Shown one piece after another: positions 49,836-62,005 of a stretch of DNA of 64,000 nucleotides (position 1 is the stretch's first letter; each line of letters begins with the position of its first letter). The notes below the pieces were generated by a model. That model ran no database searches. It was not told the DNA's origin and was given only the letters and a program-made list of their open reading frames with translations. The translations under genes were made by a program, and so were the position numbers. The stretch is from NCBI GenBank assembly GCA_964030475.1, contig CAXIPT010000004.1:1030385-1094384 (forward strand). Reading direction: 5' to 3'. This DNA comes from Tethya wilhelma. Its lineage: Eukaryota > Porifera > Demospongiae > Tethyida > Tethyidae.

Positions 49836-51140
49836 GGTGACGGGACCTTTTAATTTTTGAGCTTCGAATTTTCGCGGAAAGGTGATCGCCAAACTTTTCG
49901 CGATTAAATTTTCGAGGCTCGAGCAGCCCCACCCATATATTGCAACAAACTCTAGAATCAACATTTCAAACTGTTTGTGCTACATAGGGATAAATGGTTG
50001 CCACATAGATTATATAGCTCACGCTATGTGGTTGCCATAACAAAGAAAAATACATGAATATTTTTGTGACAAAATTAACATGACTCCAGCTTTCAAATTA
50101 TGCATCATACAATAATTTAGAGAGAAGTATACACACTAATACTTCAAGAACTCTACAGGACTCATTTTAAACAGAGATACAGGGATAAATAACAAGTTCT
50201 ACAGAATTTCTTACGTTTAGCTACAACACAGCGCTTACCTTCGCCATTTCCTAGTGGCCCATGATGGTAACTTAACGTACAGACCACATCCGGTTCCATA
50301 TAAAACCCAGCTTTACCCAAGAATTGCGTTTTTGTTGAAAGAGTTGTTGTGCTATTGCGCTATAAAAGCAAATTGCGCCTGCACTTCAAAGAAAAATTCC
50401 GCCGTCATGTGTATCCATAGAAAAGTAATATTAATGCTAGGGTATCATGCAAGAGGCTGACCACACCTCCCGTTTCCAATCCCTCTCCTAGTCTCATGCC
50501 CAGACTATTTTTTCCCTTTTATATCGGGCGGGGGGGGAAAAGGGTACGTCTGTGCACGAGACTATCCTGGCAATACTACGCTAATTTATTTCATCTTTTC
50601 TCCTAAGTTAGCGGCCCGGGTGATACCGTTTTTTACTAACAAAACTTCAATAGTTGCAGTATATTGGGATCAGTTTCTCAGCAAAAAATGACATGACAGA
50701 GAAGAAAACCATCACCACTTTACAATGTTTACAATAAAGTTCGCAATCCTCACCAATAATTAATGTTCATAGAATTCACAGATTTTGCAATGTTCATGAA
50801 AAATCCTCAACCAGATCTCGAGGAAGAATATTCACAAACTCTAATGATGAACTTTGTTCACAATCTGGTAACACCGTTGACGGTACTCGTAGAGCTTCGC
50901 CTAAACTTTTGTTTCGTGGAGAAAGAATCTTTTGGGCGTGCCCCTAGAGCAGCTAATTGGCGAGCCTAGACCCTCCTCCCCGTCACGTTGCACGAGGGAG
51001 GGTCTAGCAAAGGTGACATTAAATTTTAATGAAATTTCAATTGACCAATCAGATTCTACTATCCAGATTCTGGATAGTGATTTACGTGTAGGCTTGCATG
51101 CTAGACTACTAATTGAACAATTCGTGAATAATGAATGTGC

Positions 51141-51263
51141 TAGCGGATAAATTTAATTGGCAGGCTTAAAATTCGTATTTTAGCCTGATTGGCGATTTTA
51201 ATAGGCGCGTGCGCGATTTTTTATTTGATGATATGCAGAAAATTTGCCAAATTTACCCGCTAT
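51141..51263. mobile_element. Palindromic MITE, family B-like
   Basis: TAGCGGATAAATTTAATTGG at the left and AAATTTACCCGCTA at the right, with GGCGATTTTAATAGGCG inside. Confidence 0.6.
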
Positions 51264-51894
51264 CACTATTCAGTGAACTCTCCGTGTATCTAGCAATAGT
51301 TCACAGAAAACAATTGCAAAATAGAGTCATATAGCACATTTCAACTGTGCAGCATACAAACACAAATCCTCTATAATGCATACACGGTCCCTTAGGGCCC
51401 GGATTATTTATGCATAGGACCTACTTAATTAAACTTTATGAATATTAAATTAGCTTTGTCTTTTGTATATTTTTGTTCTTGCTATAGCCATAGCTACTCT
51501 TTCTTCACTAGTTTTACTTAGCTATGGTTGGACTAAGCCATAGCTGTATCAATTTTTTAAGTTAGTATTTGTTTACTTCAAACGCTTGCAAAAACGGAAG
51601 CAGTCAGAGTTCGCCAAATTACTAGCAAACTTTTGGCTTTTTTCTAGCTAGCAAAGCAGGACTACAGAAGCGGTTAGTTGCAGGTATAGCCTAAGCCTCC
51701 GTGCACCTCCATAACTAGCGTCAAGCTTCTCCTGCAAAGCACTAGGAAAAAAACGTGAGTTTAAAACCGACCGTCTCGATCGTGACGCAAACGCGCGACA
51801 GTTGACCTTTGTATATCGCCACACCCACTAATTAGATCTGGGTCAAACTTGCTATTTTACTAGTCACTACCTTACCTAATTGCATAGTAGTCTG

Positions 51895-51975
51895 GTCTGG
51901 AGTATCCAGACCCTTTACACGCGCGCTAAACGTCGTAGTTTTAGCGCGCGTGTAAAGGGTCTGGATACTCCAGAC
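51895..51975. repeat. Near-perfect hairpin, ~37 bp arms
   Basis: GTCTGGAGTATCCAGACCC and TTTACACGCGCGCTAAA with their exact complements around an 8-base centre. Very stable if single-stranded. Confidence 0.9.
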
Positions 51976-54783
51976 TAAGAGCCCACAGCTCAAACGCCAT
52001 GGCCAACAAGTTGCAAAAAATCGCGAACGTTAAATACGCGCATGCGGAAAAAGCGGCAATCGGCCCTAAAGGGTTAAACTTTTCACACAAATCAACAGTA
52101 AAACTAAACAATGCAAACTCGCTCAGTATTTGCAATGTAAACTTATTATCTATATAATGACATATACACACAAAATTTACTGAAAGAGGGACCGGTAACA
52201 TAATAATATATTTTGTGGCAGTGCAAGTTCCACAATGTAGGTACGTAGTTATCATTGATTAATATTGTTGGATATACCTAACAAAATGTGCATCCAAATT
52301 AATTAACTCAAGCTCAGCTTGAGTCTGACACAGTCACTATATAGCTGAAATTATAGATCATAACGGAAAAAGGATTTCGGATTCAGAACATTTAAATTTT
52401 AATCGAGACTCATGTTCCAGTTTCAGCAGCCCAGGCTCAGCTTCTCTATCAATTGATCACATTCTATAACGGCAATTTCTTTCTCGAAAAAGTCCATTGG
52501 ACTAAGCATAACTGAGTCACCCCCCTTTCGATGTTCTTTAAGAAACCTTGTCAAGAAACTAAGTTCTTGAAATTTCTTTCTCTTCACTTCATTCTTGATG
52601 TACTTCTTTGAGAACTGAAGTAGGAGAGCTATCAGGCCAGCAATGGCTGGAGCAGAACACGAAGTGCCTGTACTGCAAATTGAGGTTTCATTATACCCGT
52701 AGAATCTGGGTGGATCACAGCTTCTCCCGGTGCAAAACAGTTAATATCTTCCGGAGCATTGATGTCCATCGTGTAACCTCTTTGGTTGTGAGCTCCAACG
52801 CAAATAACTTCTGGTTCACTTGCTGGAAATTGAATGCCCCCTTGCAGTTTTCCAAAGTTCCCAGCAGCAGCAACCATGACAACTCCTAGTTCCCTGAGAC
52901 GTTTTATGAGACGGGCCATTTCCTGTTGGTTGCTATCATCAGGAGAGTATTCAAAGCCAAATGACATTGAGATGATATCAGGTGCAAAGATATTCTTTTT
53001 GCATGGTCTTCTTCCTGATCAAATCTTTGAGGGCATTAATAATGGCAAGCTTATTGTACACACTTATTCCAACGGAACAAATCCAGAGAGTTGATTGAGG
53101 GGCAACCCCTCCACTCTTAACTTTACCAAATGGCTCTCCCACGGCAACAAAGGCAGCCATTGTTCCGTGGCTAGCTCCATCACTGCTAGTCTCCGGTGCA
53201 CTCCATTGGGCAGTAGTCTCTCCCTCGTTCGGAAGGTATCTGCGTCCTCGCAATCTTTTTTCGAAAAAGGCTGTCTTGAATGCTTTGTGACTGTAGTTGA
53301 CACCATTGTCTATTATAGCAATTACGATGCCTTCTCCATTCAATTTGCCATGGATTTTGCTCAGCCCCCAAATTGCGGACGCGGAAGTATCAATTCCTGA
53401 CATTGTAAGAGGAGTGGCTCTTCTGAAATCGGTATTACGATACTCCAAAGGCATTGGTGGCTGCAACATGTGTATGCAATTGGTCACAATGAAGTGTGTG
53501 GAGCAATTGTTTCAAAACATTGGGCATAATATTATAATAATCACACAGTCAGTTTAATCTACTTTAATACTTGAAAAACAACAACTGTTATACACTATTT
53601 AAACTCTACCTGAGATAGTAAGTCTGGTCCAGGATTTGGATTCAGACTAGATAGTGGTTGTGGGGGCATTTGACGTATTTGTTGGACTCTGTGGTTTTTG
53701 GAGTCCACCTATGAATAGGTTAATTGATCAAAAGAATATGTAAATTTACAAAATTAATGCTCATAATTCCACACTGGCTGTGGGCATGTTGGTGCATGAT
53801 TAAGGACATGCATGCATGGCTTTCGAATTTTCCATGCAGTATAATATATCCATGGCTCTTTACGTACAAGCAGACCAGATATATAGCCTCCAAACTGTCC
53901 AAAGGCTATATCACATAGAGAATAAAAGTAGAGTTACTTAAAATTAATACAAAACTATATAACACTTATAGGAAATAAAGCTAAAACAAAGGATCTATAG
54001 AACACAACAATGACTATTGTACAACCATTTAAAGACATTAACACTTAACTAGCTAATAACCTAAATACAAACAAACATTAGCACCTAAAGCTATAAAGTA
54101 CAAAGTATAAAGAAAACAATACACAAAAGACTATTCATGCATACAATAAACAAAAGAGTTCTATTCAGTACTATTGATATTACAATTTGCGGATTTTATT
54201 TTGGTGGTAGTGCATGCAGCAATACACATATTCTGTGTATGTGCTGTGCAAAGATGACTGTCTTGCAGATTAATAATTTTAACAGTTACCAAATCTGCCC
54301 TGAATGTTAATTAATCTGCCAAATTTTTGTAATAATCACAACATTATTCTTATTATACACATACCTGTTAGTGTTTTTTCCTCAATTGTTTCCTTACAAA
54401 GATCATAGAAAAAGAAAACACTTTTCGTTAGTCGTGAAAAGTTGACCACAACATCACCAAGACGACCAGAATATGGAGACACCATAACTTTGTCTGCCAC
54501 CAATCGTTGAATCTCGTCAAGTGTAGATTGTGGGGCATGCTTGCAGAGCATCTGACAGAGAGTGCCGATGTAAGGTGTTCCATCGAGCTTAGTATAGCTG
54601 AATGAAAAATCTGGAAGATCAAGGTCAAGCAGATCTGGTTCGGGAAAATTTCCTGATAAAAAGAAAAGCTTTGGCTTGCCAGAAAGACTCGTACATTTAG
54701 ACAGTGTTGTAGTTAGGGATGGGCTGTCAAAACCATCCTTTTTTGCTCGCACTAGGGAATGAAAGCACCACTGTGTGGCGCAC

Positions 54784-55508
54784 AAGCCTCGGCACCCTGG
54801 CTAGTACACATACACATACACTGTGTAAAAGAGTGTATTATACCTACATGTATGGCCCAGGTGTATCAACAAAACTAATCTACCTATCATAGTATAGTAC
54901 TGAGGCCCAAGTTAGCCTATAGTCCCCAGGCTCCTCAGCTTAGTAGCCAGTCAGGCATGTAGTGAAGCTCACTGATACAAACAACACATCTAAGCTCAGT
55001 ACTAGATCATATAATTTATGACACAGTTCTGAACTTCAGCCTCCTCATCTGCTCATCATTGCAGTATGACCAAGCAACACTGCCAACAGTAAGAACAGTA
55101 CTAGATCATACATTCACAGTTCTACAAAGTGTTATTTCACTTGAGTTACTTACCTGACAAAGCAGCTATCTGATTTTCTATGCAAGCTCAACTGTATTTC
55201 TAGATAACGCACATCACATGGGGCGTGATCGATGGGCGTGGTTTCGAAGCCTAAGCGCTCAGAGATGCACAAAAGCCTCAGATCTCAGAAACTACAGCAT
55301 TTCGCAAGATCCTACACGACAAATTTCAAGATAATTTTGATTCATGAACGTAAGTACCTTCCATTTGGACTCTACAGCTGCCGTTCTTCAGATAACTTAG
55401 TAACAGACGGACACACACACACACACACAAAACGACTACCATAACCCTCTGCACGTGCTACCATATTAGCCCTACATTATCTATGGTGCTACGCACGTGC
55501 CGAGGCTT
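54784..55508. mobile_element. 725 bp inverted-repeat element inside the caspase-like exon
   Basis: Ends AAGCCTCGGCAC and GTGCCGAGGCTT. It has no ORF with recognisable transposase and a CA run near its right end. Coding similarity to the caspase gene stops at one end and resumes at the other. I see no target-site duplication. A fragment of the same family is at 488-538. Confidence 0.7.
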
Positions 55509-56132
55509 AATGATTTGCTCCATTGGAAAGAATGCAGCACACAAAACTATCGTCTTCATCTTTGATCAAGGAGGAGACATCGTCACACAAATTTTCGATA
55601 TCCTTCTTTGTAAAATTTTGCATATACAGCAGCTTAGTACAATACCCGAGGAATCGAAAAGTTGAAGTCAAATTCTGAACCATTTTATCACCACTATCTC
55701 CTGTTTCAATCTGAGAATCATTGCTGATGATTAGTGCAATCCCATGTTCGTTGTTGCTCATTGGATACAGAGGTGCAAGAGATGAAGGTGCTCGAACTGA
55801 TAGCGAATCAATTTGTTTCATTGGTGCATACATGGCGGTGCAGTCACTAGAACTGAAGCATAGAAATGGTCTACAGAATTCAGACAGTGTGCCATCAGGG
55901 CTAATGTATCGTGGAGATGGTGATTTGGATACATACTTGTTGTGAAGACCTTGATTCTGTAATAATTAATGATTATAAAAGTAAACGAGATGTATATAGC
56001 TATTTGCAATTGGATTCTCACAATTATAGCTTACAGGGTGATGCTCGGTCATTTGGCTTGTAATTGAACTCATGTTTTCTAAATGAAAAGATACAGAATA
56101 ATTTTGATTATCATGCAAAGTTGTGTCCATGT

Positions 56133-56136
<4 letters not shown>

Positions 56137-56181
<45 letters not shown>
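56137..56181. repeat. TG microsatellite
   Basis: (TG)n in the intron between the caspase-like and upstream exons of the decayed gene. Confidence 0.9.
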
Positions 56182-56184
<3 letters not shown>

Positions 56185-56261
56185 CGGAAGGTAACCGGAA
56201 TTAAGTGATTTGACCTTGAACTTTAAACTGCTACTTTTCCTCTGAACTGCACATCATGCGG

Positions 56262-56795
56262 CATGTTAGTGTGCCTAGAGAGCAAGCTTAGATAGTACTA
56301 GCCTATGATAGATCTTGAATGATAGGCACTACAAGTCAGTATGGCTGACTAAAGTTTTTGAGATTGGCTGACAAGGCTTCTACCATATAGGCGTCTGTAT
56401 CTGACGAAGAAGCGTGATAGAGGCTCATAGAGCAGCCAATCGTTTACAAAAGAAGTGTATGTAGCAAGGGGAGAAATTTCACATCTAGAAGTCTACTTCT
56501 CTGTTCCTGTGCATGTAACACAGGTACTATAGCCTAGCCAGGTAAGGAGTTTCTTTGCCAGTTGATTACAAAAATGGTGGAAGTCGGAAAAGGGTCGTCT
56601 GTGATGTGCAGTGAGGTAAATTGCTGCATAAGCTGGCCAAATTGCAAAGAGGAGCAGTGAATGTATGCATGGTTACCTTTCACTACTATTACTGTGCAGA
56701 TGCCTGGGCTGGCATGCATCTAGCAGTAAACATCAGTATACTTCATACATAAGTAAGGAGTGTGCATGGCGAACAAAGTGAGTCACACTCCTTGT
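56262..56795. repeat. Dispersed repeat R1, copy in the decayed gene
   Basis: Same family and orientation as 39715-40175. It keeps TAGCAAGGGGAGAAATTTC, AGGAGTTTCTTTGCCAGTTG and the CACACTCCTTGTAT end. Confidence 0.65.
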
Positions 56796-58404
56796 ATATT
56801 ATATAATTATATAATAAAATTATAAAAATGGAGTTTATGCACATTACATTAGCGTATATACATGGTGAGCGAATTAAGTGAGCCCGTGACATAATAATGA
56901 TACACACATAATTATTATATATTAATATTATTGTTAATACCTGATTTCACCTCATCTTCATTGAACTTGTCAAAATTAAACTGCACCCATGGCTTTAACA
57001 ACTCTACATCACTTTTCTCCACTCTATGTGCATGACCACGCCTGCTGCAAGGCTTAACTACAGAGTGCAAGTGTTTTATGTCAATCAGTTTTTTCCTTTT
57101 AGCTTTTGACTCTGGGAGCACTACATCAAAGAAATAATGAAACAAGGCATGGATACATGTCTCAATTTAGGTTCAATATATACATTGAAGGTAATGGGCC
57201 CGGGCTCAAAGTTTGGGAATGGAATAATTTAATGGGCAAACTTTTGATAATAATTTGCCAAGGCCTAACTGCTACCACTTAGAATTCACTTCCCATTTAC
57301 GTTGATACAGTTTTAAAATTGGGTCAAGCATAATAATTATTATTATTTTCTGGGTAATCATTTTGGAAATTTTAGCAAAAAAAAAAACATTTAGGCTGCA
57401 CCATGCAACGATATCGACTTGATATGGTCAATACCACAGTCTGAACGTTAAGCTTGTTCACAATCACATGTTTATTGTTTACCACCCTACACTTTTACTT
57501 GTGGATGTATTTTCCTCATAATATTATAATAGTACTAAAGACAAGCAGGTTCATAATATTCAGTGCTGCATGTGTCGCGTCTATACGTAATCACATTTGG
57601 CGACATGATGCAATGTAACAGACTGACACACATTTAGAAAATTGTCCAAATGTATATACTTGTTATGTTGCAAACTGGCACTCTTGCGTATATGTATCTG
57701 AGCATGAATATTTTTACATGACACAATGGAAAATGCCCTGATTATGGTGAACCTGCCTTAGTCTTGTAAACGTGTAAACCTCTGAGAAGAGGACATGATA
57801 ACCTCTCTACAAAAGGTAAACATGCTGAATTTATATTGCTTCCAAAGTTTTCCTTTCTTCAAAAGTTTCACTGTTACTAGTATAGGCCTGTGCAAGATAA
57901 TATTATACTAATGTACTGACTTCTATAAGTTGGCTAGTAAATCCAGATACATAATATTATACTGAAATCAGGAAACACAGCAAAATCCACCGGGGCACTG
58001 AATTGTATACAGACTAAACTGTGTGGGTCACATAGACCCATATTATGAGTGTCACTCAGTCAGCAATATAGTGATCTCCTTTACAGATTCATAATAATAA
58101 TATTATTAACCTCGTTGTACTTGAGTTAAATTGACTTGAGTCTGATCAAGGTTGCAGTCAGTCACTGGCAGATCTATTTGCCCTGAAAGTTCCAGAGGTG
58201 AACTGGCTACAGCCATATCTGCATTGACAGATAAAATATCATTCAAGAGTCAAGTCAAGTTAATACAGTTATATAATGTATATATACCTTTAAATAAACC
58301 CACCGCAGCTGACTGATTTGAAACTCGAGTTCAACTGTTGCCCTACGACTTGAGTCCACCAATTTGTGCACATGAAAGTAGGTGGGGCCAGAACCAGAAT
58401 GCAT

Positions 58405-59587
58405 TCATGGATCAATGAGACACTCTGAAATCAGAATGAGACATGCATACATGCTGCATGATGTGAATTAAAGGTGCTATTGCACGGAAGCGGCAACTTT
58501 TTGAAAAAATGGCCCAAAAATCAATACTGAAATTTCATTGGTTGAAAATACGTCATTGGAATGCAATTTGCGCTCCTATTTTCGCGTTGACTCCAACGTA
58601 CGCATAATTTTTCTCTGTGACCACGTGGCAAGTTTCAGCTATTTGACATACTTATACGCTTAGACTTACACTCATCTAGCTCCTTTCTTCCCCGTTCCTT
58701 CTCTTGGTGTGCTTCTACTACTCATCATGTTTTGTAAGCGTTCAAATTCAAACTGCACGTGGTCGCACATTTTTATACACGCATATTGTTCTACGCACAT
58801 TATGGCTTCACTACGCGGTGTAAATTACTACGCGTACAACTTCCGTGCAATAGCACCTTTAATTTTAACTGAAAACCATGCAGCCTGGCAAGTAAACTAC
58901 AAAACAAGAAACACTGAATAATACACTAAGAAGGTAATTCAGTCTCAAAATCATGGCAATAAACAAAAACTTTAATGACAACTACTGTACTGTTAAATAT
59001 ACATGCCCATAAAATACAATACAATATACAAAGAACAACTGAACTACAGAATCACTTAAAATAAAGGTCTAACACTATAGTCATACAAGGCAAGACACCT
59101 AACAGAAACCATAACTAGTTAACAAGTAAAACTGAGACTAAGCATAAACACAATATTAATTTTAATTATAAGTCAGTATAGATTAACACACATGCAGCAT
59201 GCACACACAAAATAAACAAATATTGCACAGAAAACAAGACAGAATTAGCATGCTTCATAACGTACATCAGCATATGAACACAAATCTTCTATAATACTCA
59301 CAAAACTGCCTTCACACAAATTAACATAGAAAAATTCTGGTATACACAGTAATTCTCAGATATCTCAATATCTGGAAAACGTGCATGCAGTTCTTAATTG
59401 GAGTATAATATTATAGCTGATTAATTTGTCAACTAGTGATGCTTTATACGTGTAGTTTCTGTGACACTCAAATTGGAACTTGTCCCTATAGACTCCCTCC
59501 ACCCCTTTCTGTATACGGCTTCAAAATCATTATATCAAATTTAAAATTAATTATTACAAAAAGAAATAAACTTCTTATATAATTTTA
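58405..59587. other. Spacer between the decayed gene and the long DD gene
   Basis: Counterpart of 1760-2190. It holds the MITE 58472-58858; the rest is AT-rich 3'-flank sequence of the DD gene with patchy similarity to the left arm. No gene seen. Confidence 0.6.
58472..58858. mobile_element. TTAA-flanked MITE, AGGTGCTATTGC family
   Basis: Termini AGGTGCTATTGCACGGAAG and complement, flanked by TTAA at 58468-58471 and 58859-58862. The homologous position in the left arm (near 2110-2120) lacks it. Confidence 0.85.
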
Positions 59588-61890
59588 CTAGCAATATTGA
59601 ACAGAAAACGAGACAGAACTTGCACACTTCAACCGGGCAGCACACAAACACAAATCCTCAATAACACACACACAACTGTCTTCACACAAATCAACAGTAA
59701 AACTATAACAACAGTTACTATGTACTGAATGTGATGAATCTTCATTTTCACCTTCAGGCTGACTACTCAAATATGACATTGTCACCCTGGCTGTGCTCAA
59801 ACCACCATCTCTGCTAGTTTGAAAACTTTTTTTGATTCTTGTCAAATCAGTCTCTGGAAGTCCATCATAAGTGAGTTGAAGGTTGTACTCTCTACCACTA
59901 ACAATGTTTATATCAGCAGGGGCTGTTGATTCAGGGACAAAGCTTTCAAGCTCCTCAAGCAAATCTTCATGAAGAATGTTCTTTAGTGCTTCTTCTAGTC
60001 TAGCATACGTTGCTTGATATTGAAACTCCTTCTTCCATTGCAATAACATCTTCATGCACTTTTCTCCCCTGAAGTGGTTATTCTTGTTGATGGTTTCAAG
60101 CAGCTCATCTTCAAGGTTCAAGTAACGACCAAGAAATTGCCATTTTTTGACCTTTTCTGCTATCATTTCAAACAGTTCTGATACACAATCCTCAGATATC
60201 TCAATATTTGGAAAACGTAAAGTTTTTGGACTGGCTGATTTGTCCACTGGTGATGCTTTAGAAGTAGTTTCTATGACACTAGGATCGTCTGTGCTCGGTT
60301 CAGTGGGTGGGCATTGACTAGAATAGTCTGAATCTTCACTTACAAGTTGTTTTTCTCTCAATACTGTCTCTTTACCACCTGTACTGTCACGAGCTTGTCT
60401 GGAGGTTAAAGTTGACGATCGACTTTTGCTAGAAGAATCATGTGAAAATGACATAGATTTGGGTTTCAATTTCACTTGGCTGTGGTCATCTTTTCTAACG
60501 TGTTGTGCTGGTCCTTTTCCAGAAGCCATTGGTGGAGGGTTAGCAGAATGAGTGCTTCTAGCTGTTAGTTTCTTCACAGCAACAGCAGGTGGAGGTTTAT
60601 TAGAAGTTGGCTGCACAACTTTGTGACTTGATGGTTGCTGTTTGGGTTTAGTCTCTGCTCTACCTGTGATTTTCTTTTTTGCTACTTTTGGCGAAGCTTC
60701 TTGTTTCAGTTTCGTGTTAGTTGAAGAACTTCCTGAAGTGTTCAAACTCTCTTGTGAATTGCTTCGTGATTTCAGTGAAGAATCGCTTATCCTTGACACG
60801 TGGATTGGAATCTTGGACTTTCGGGGAAGGCTTGGTGAAGGCGAGGGTGTTACTCTGATGGGAGGCGTGGGTACTGCTGTAGATATTAAAATGTTAGCTA
60901 CATATAAATACAGACCACAATAATCAAAATTTCATCACAAATTTAATATCAAATGCATATTGTATAGGTTCTATAAAATCAAACTTCAATTGATCTACAT
61001 AGCAATGAATTAGTCTCTTTCCCAGGCTCCACCATTGTGAAGGAGAAGCTTGGGCATGAGGCTAGCAATAATTGTTTACAGTAAAACTACCATAACTGAA
61101 GGATTATAATGGTTTACACGTATGGCTGTTACTCACATTGAGTTTGTGAAGGTAAGTTTGGTTCCAGATCTTCATTCTTTGAGCTTGCAGTATCGGAATC
61201 TGACACGGCCTGACTGTGGGGGGTGAGCATCGATAAATTTAAAGGTGACAACTGAAGACGAGACTCTTCATCAGTTTCTGAGCCTGAAGACAATTCATTT
61301 TTGGTCTTTTGCAACGCTTGAGAGGCACTGAGTGTCTTCAGTGTGAGAGGTTTTCTTGAGGAGATGGGATTCAACAGCTCTGGAGAGGGAGTGAGAGAAG
61401 ATGGTTCAAATGTTTCGCTTCTTTTTGTGTAAACTGGTTCTATGTGTGCTTGAGCTTTAGAATCAGTTGCGGTACTCAACAAGACATTATGATGATAAGA
61501 AGAGTCGGTCAAACTTTGAGCCGAAGATGGTAGACCATTTGAGCAGCTAGTTTGTGCAAAGTCCCCAACAATACTATCAAGAGGACCCATCAATAATGGT
61601 GTAGTTGTAGACGGCATTACTTGACTAGCCAGGCTGAGTTCTGGAGTGATTCCCCCACCGATTGGATTCAGCGTTCCCGCCGATAATGCTATTGATGTAG
61701 ACTCTTGAGTGGCAGCTATGGATTGAGATATGCTTTGGAAGCCTGAGTCTAGAATTGATGAAGATGATGTTTTTTGAGTCGTCTTTTCTGCTAGTGATTC
61801 ACGATCCACAGAAGTGGTGTTAGAGGGTTCTGGTGGTGATGGAGACCTCAGGTCAGGAGATAAAAGTGCGTCTGTATGTGATGTGATGTG

Positions 61891-61945
<55 letters not shown>

Positions 61946-61946
61946 N

Positions 61947-62005
<59 letters not shown>

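Larger units (their letters stand above)
47157..52422. other. Gene-poor 5.3 kb block rich in inverted repeats
   Basis: No credible exon is seen. Contents: AATTG/GATA low-complexity sequence (~47290-47330); CAGTC/GACAG-rich sequence (47770-48010) with a hairpin at 47906-47956; MITE 48959-49298; repeated GTGACGTGACGTCAC boxes (49319-49372); a large hairpin 49384-49835; a hairpin at about 50966-51004; MITE 51141-51263; a hairpin 51895-51975. ORFs of 60-100 codons here lie in repeat arms. Confidence 0.65.
52423..58404 (-). pseudogene. Decayed gene: inactive caspase-like domain plus subtilase
   Basis: Probable exons: 58404-58288, 58218-58111, 57120-56941, 56078-56035, 55956-55509, 54783-54365, 53708-53610, 53460-52423. 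The first exon repeats the MHSGSGPT start of the gene at 2191. The caspase-like part aligns with the caspase at 24479, but the catalytic His is Asn (CCILSNGAN) and the Cys position reads LSGNF, so it was dead before or during decay. A 725 bp element splits this exon and brings an in-frame stop. The subtilase keeps Asp (IIDNGVNY), His (ASHGTMAA) and Ser (TGTSCSAP), but the frame breaks near 52990 and again near 52685. Two of the splice phases also do not match. I therefore call it a pseudogene; sequencing error or unusual splicing could explain part of this. Confidence 0.7.

Noticed and set aside
49366..49964. Similar ~100-codon frames on both strands
   Set aside because: They are the two arms of one hairpin, so similarity on opposite strands is automatic; no domain and no splice context.
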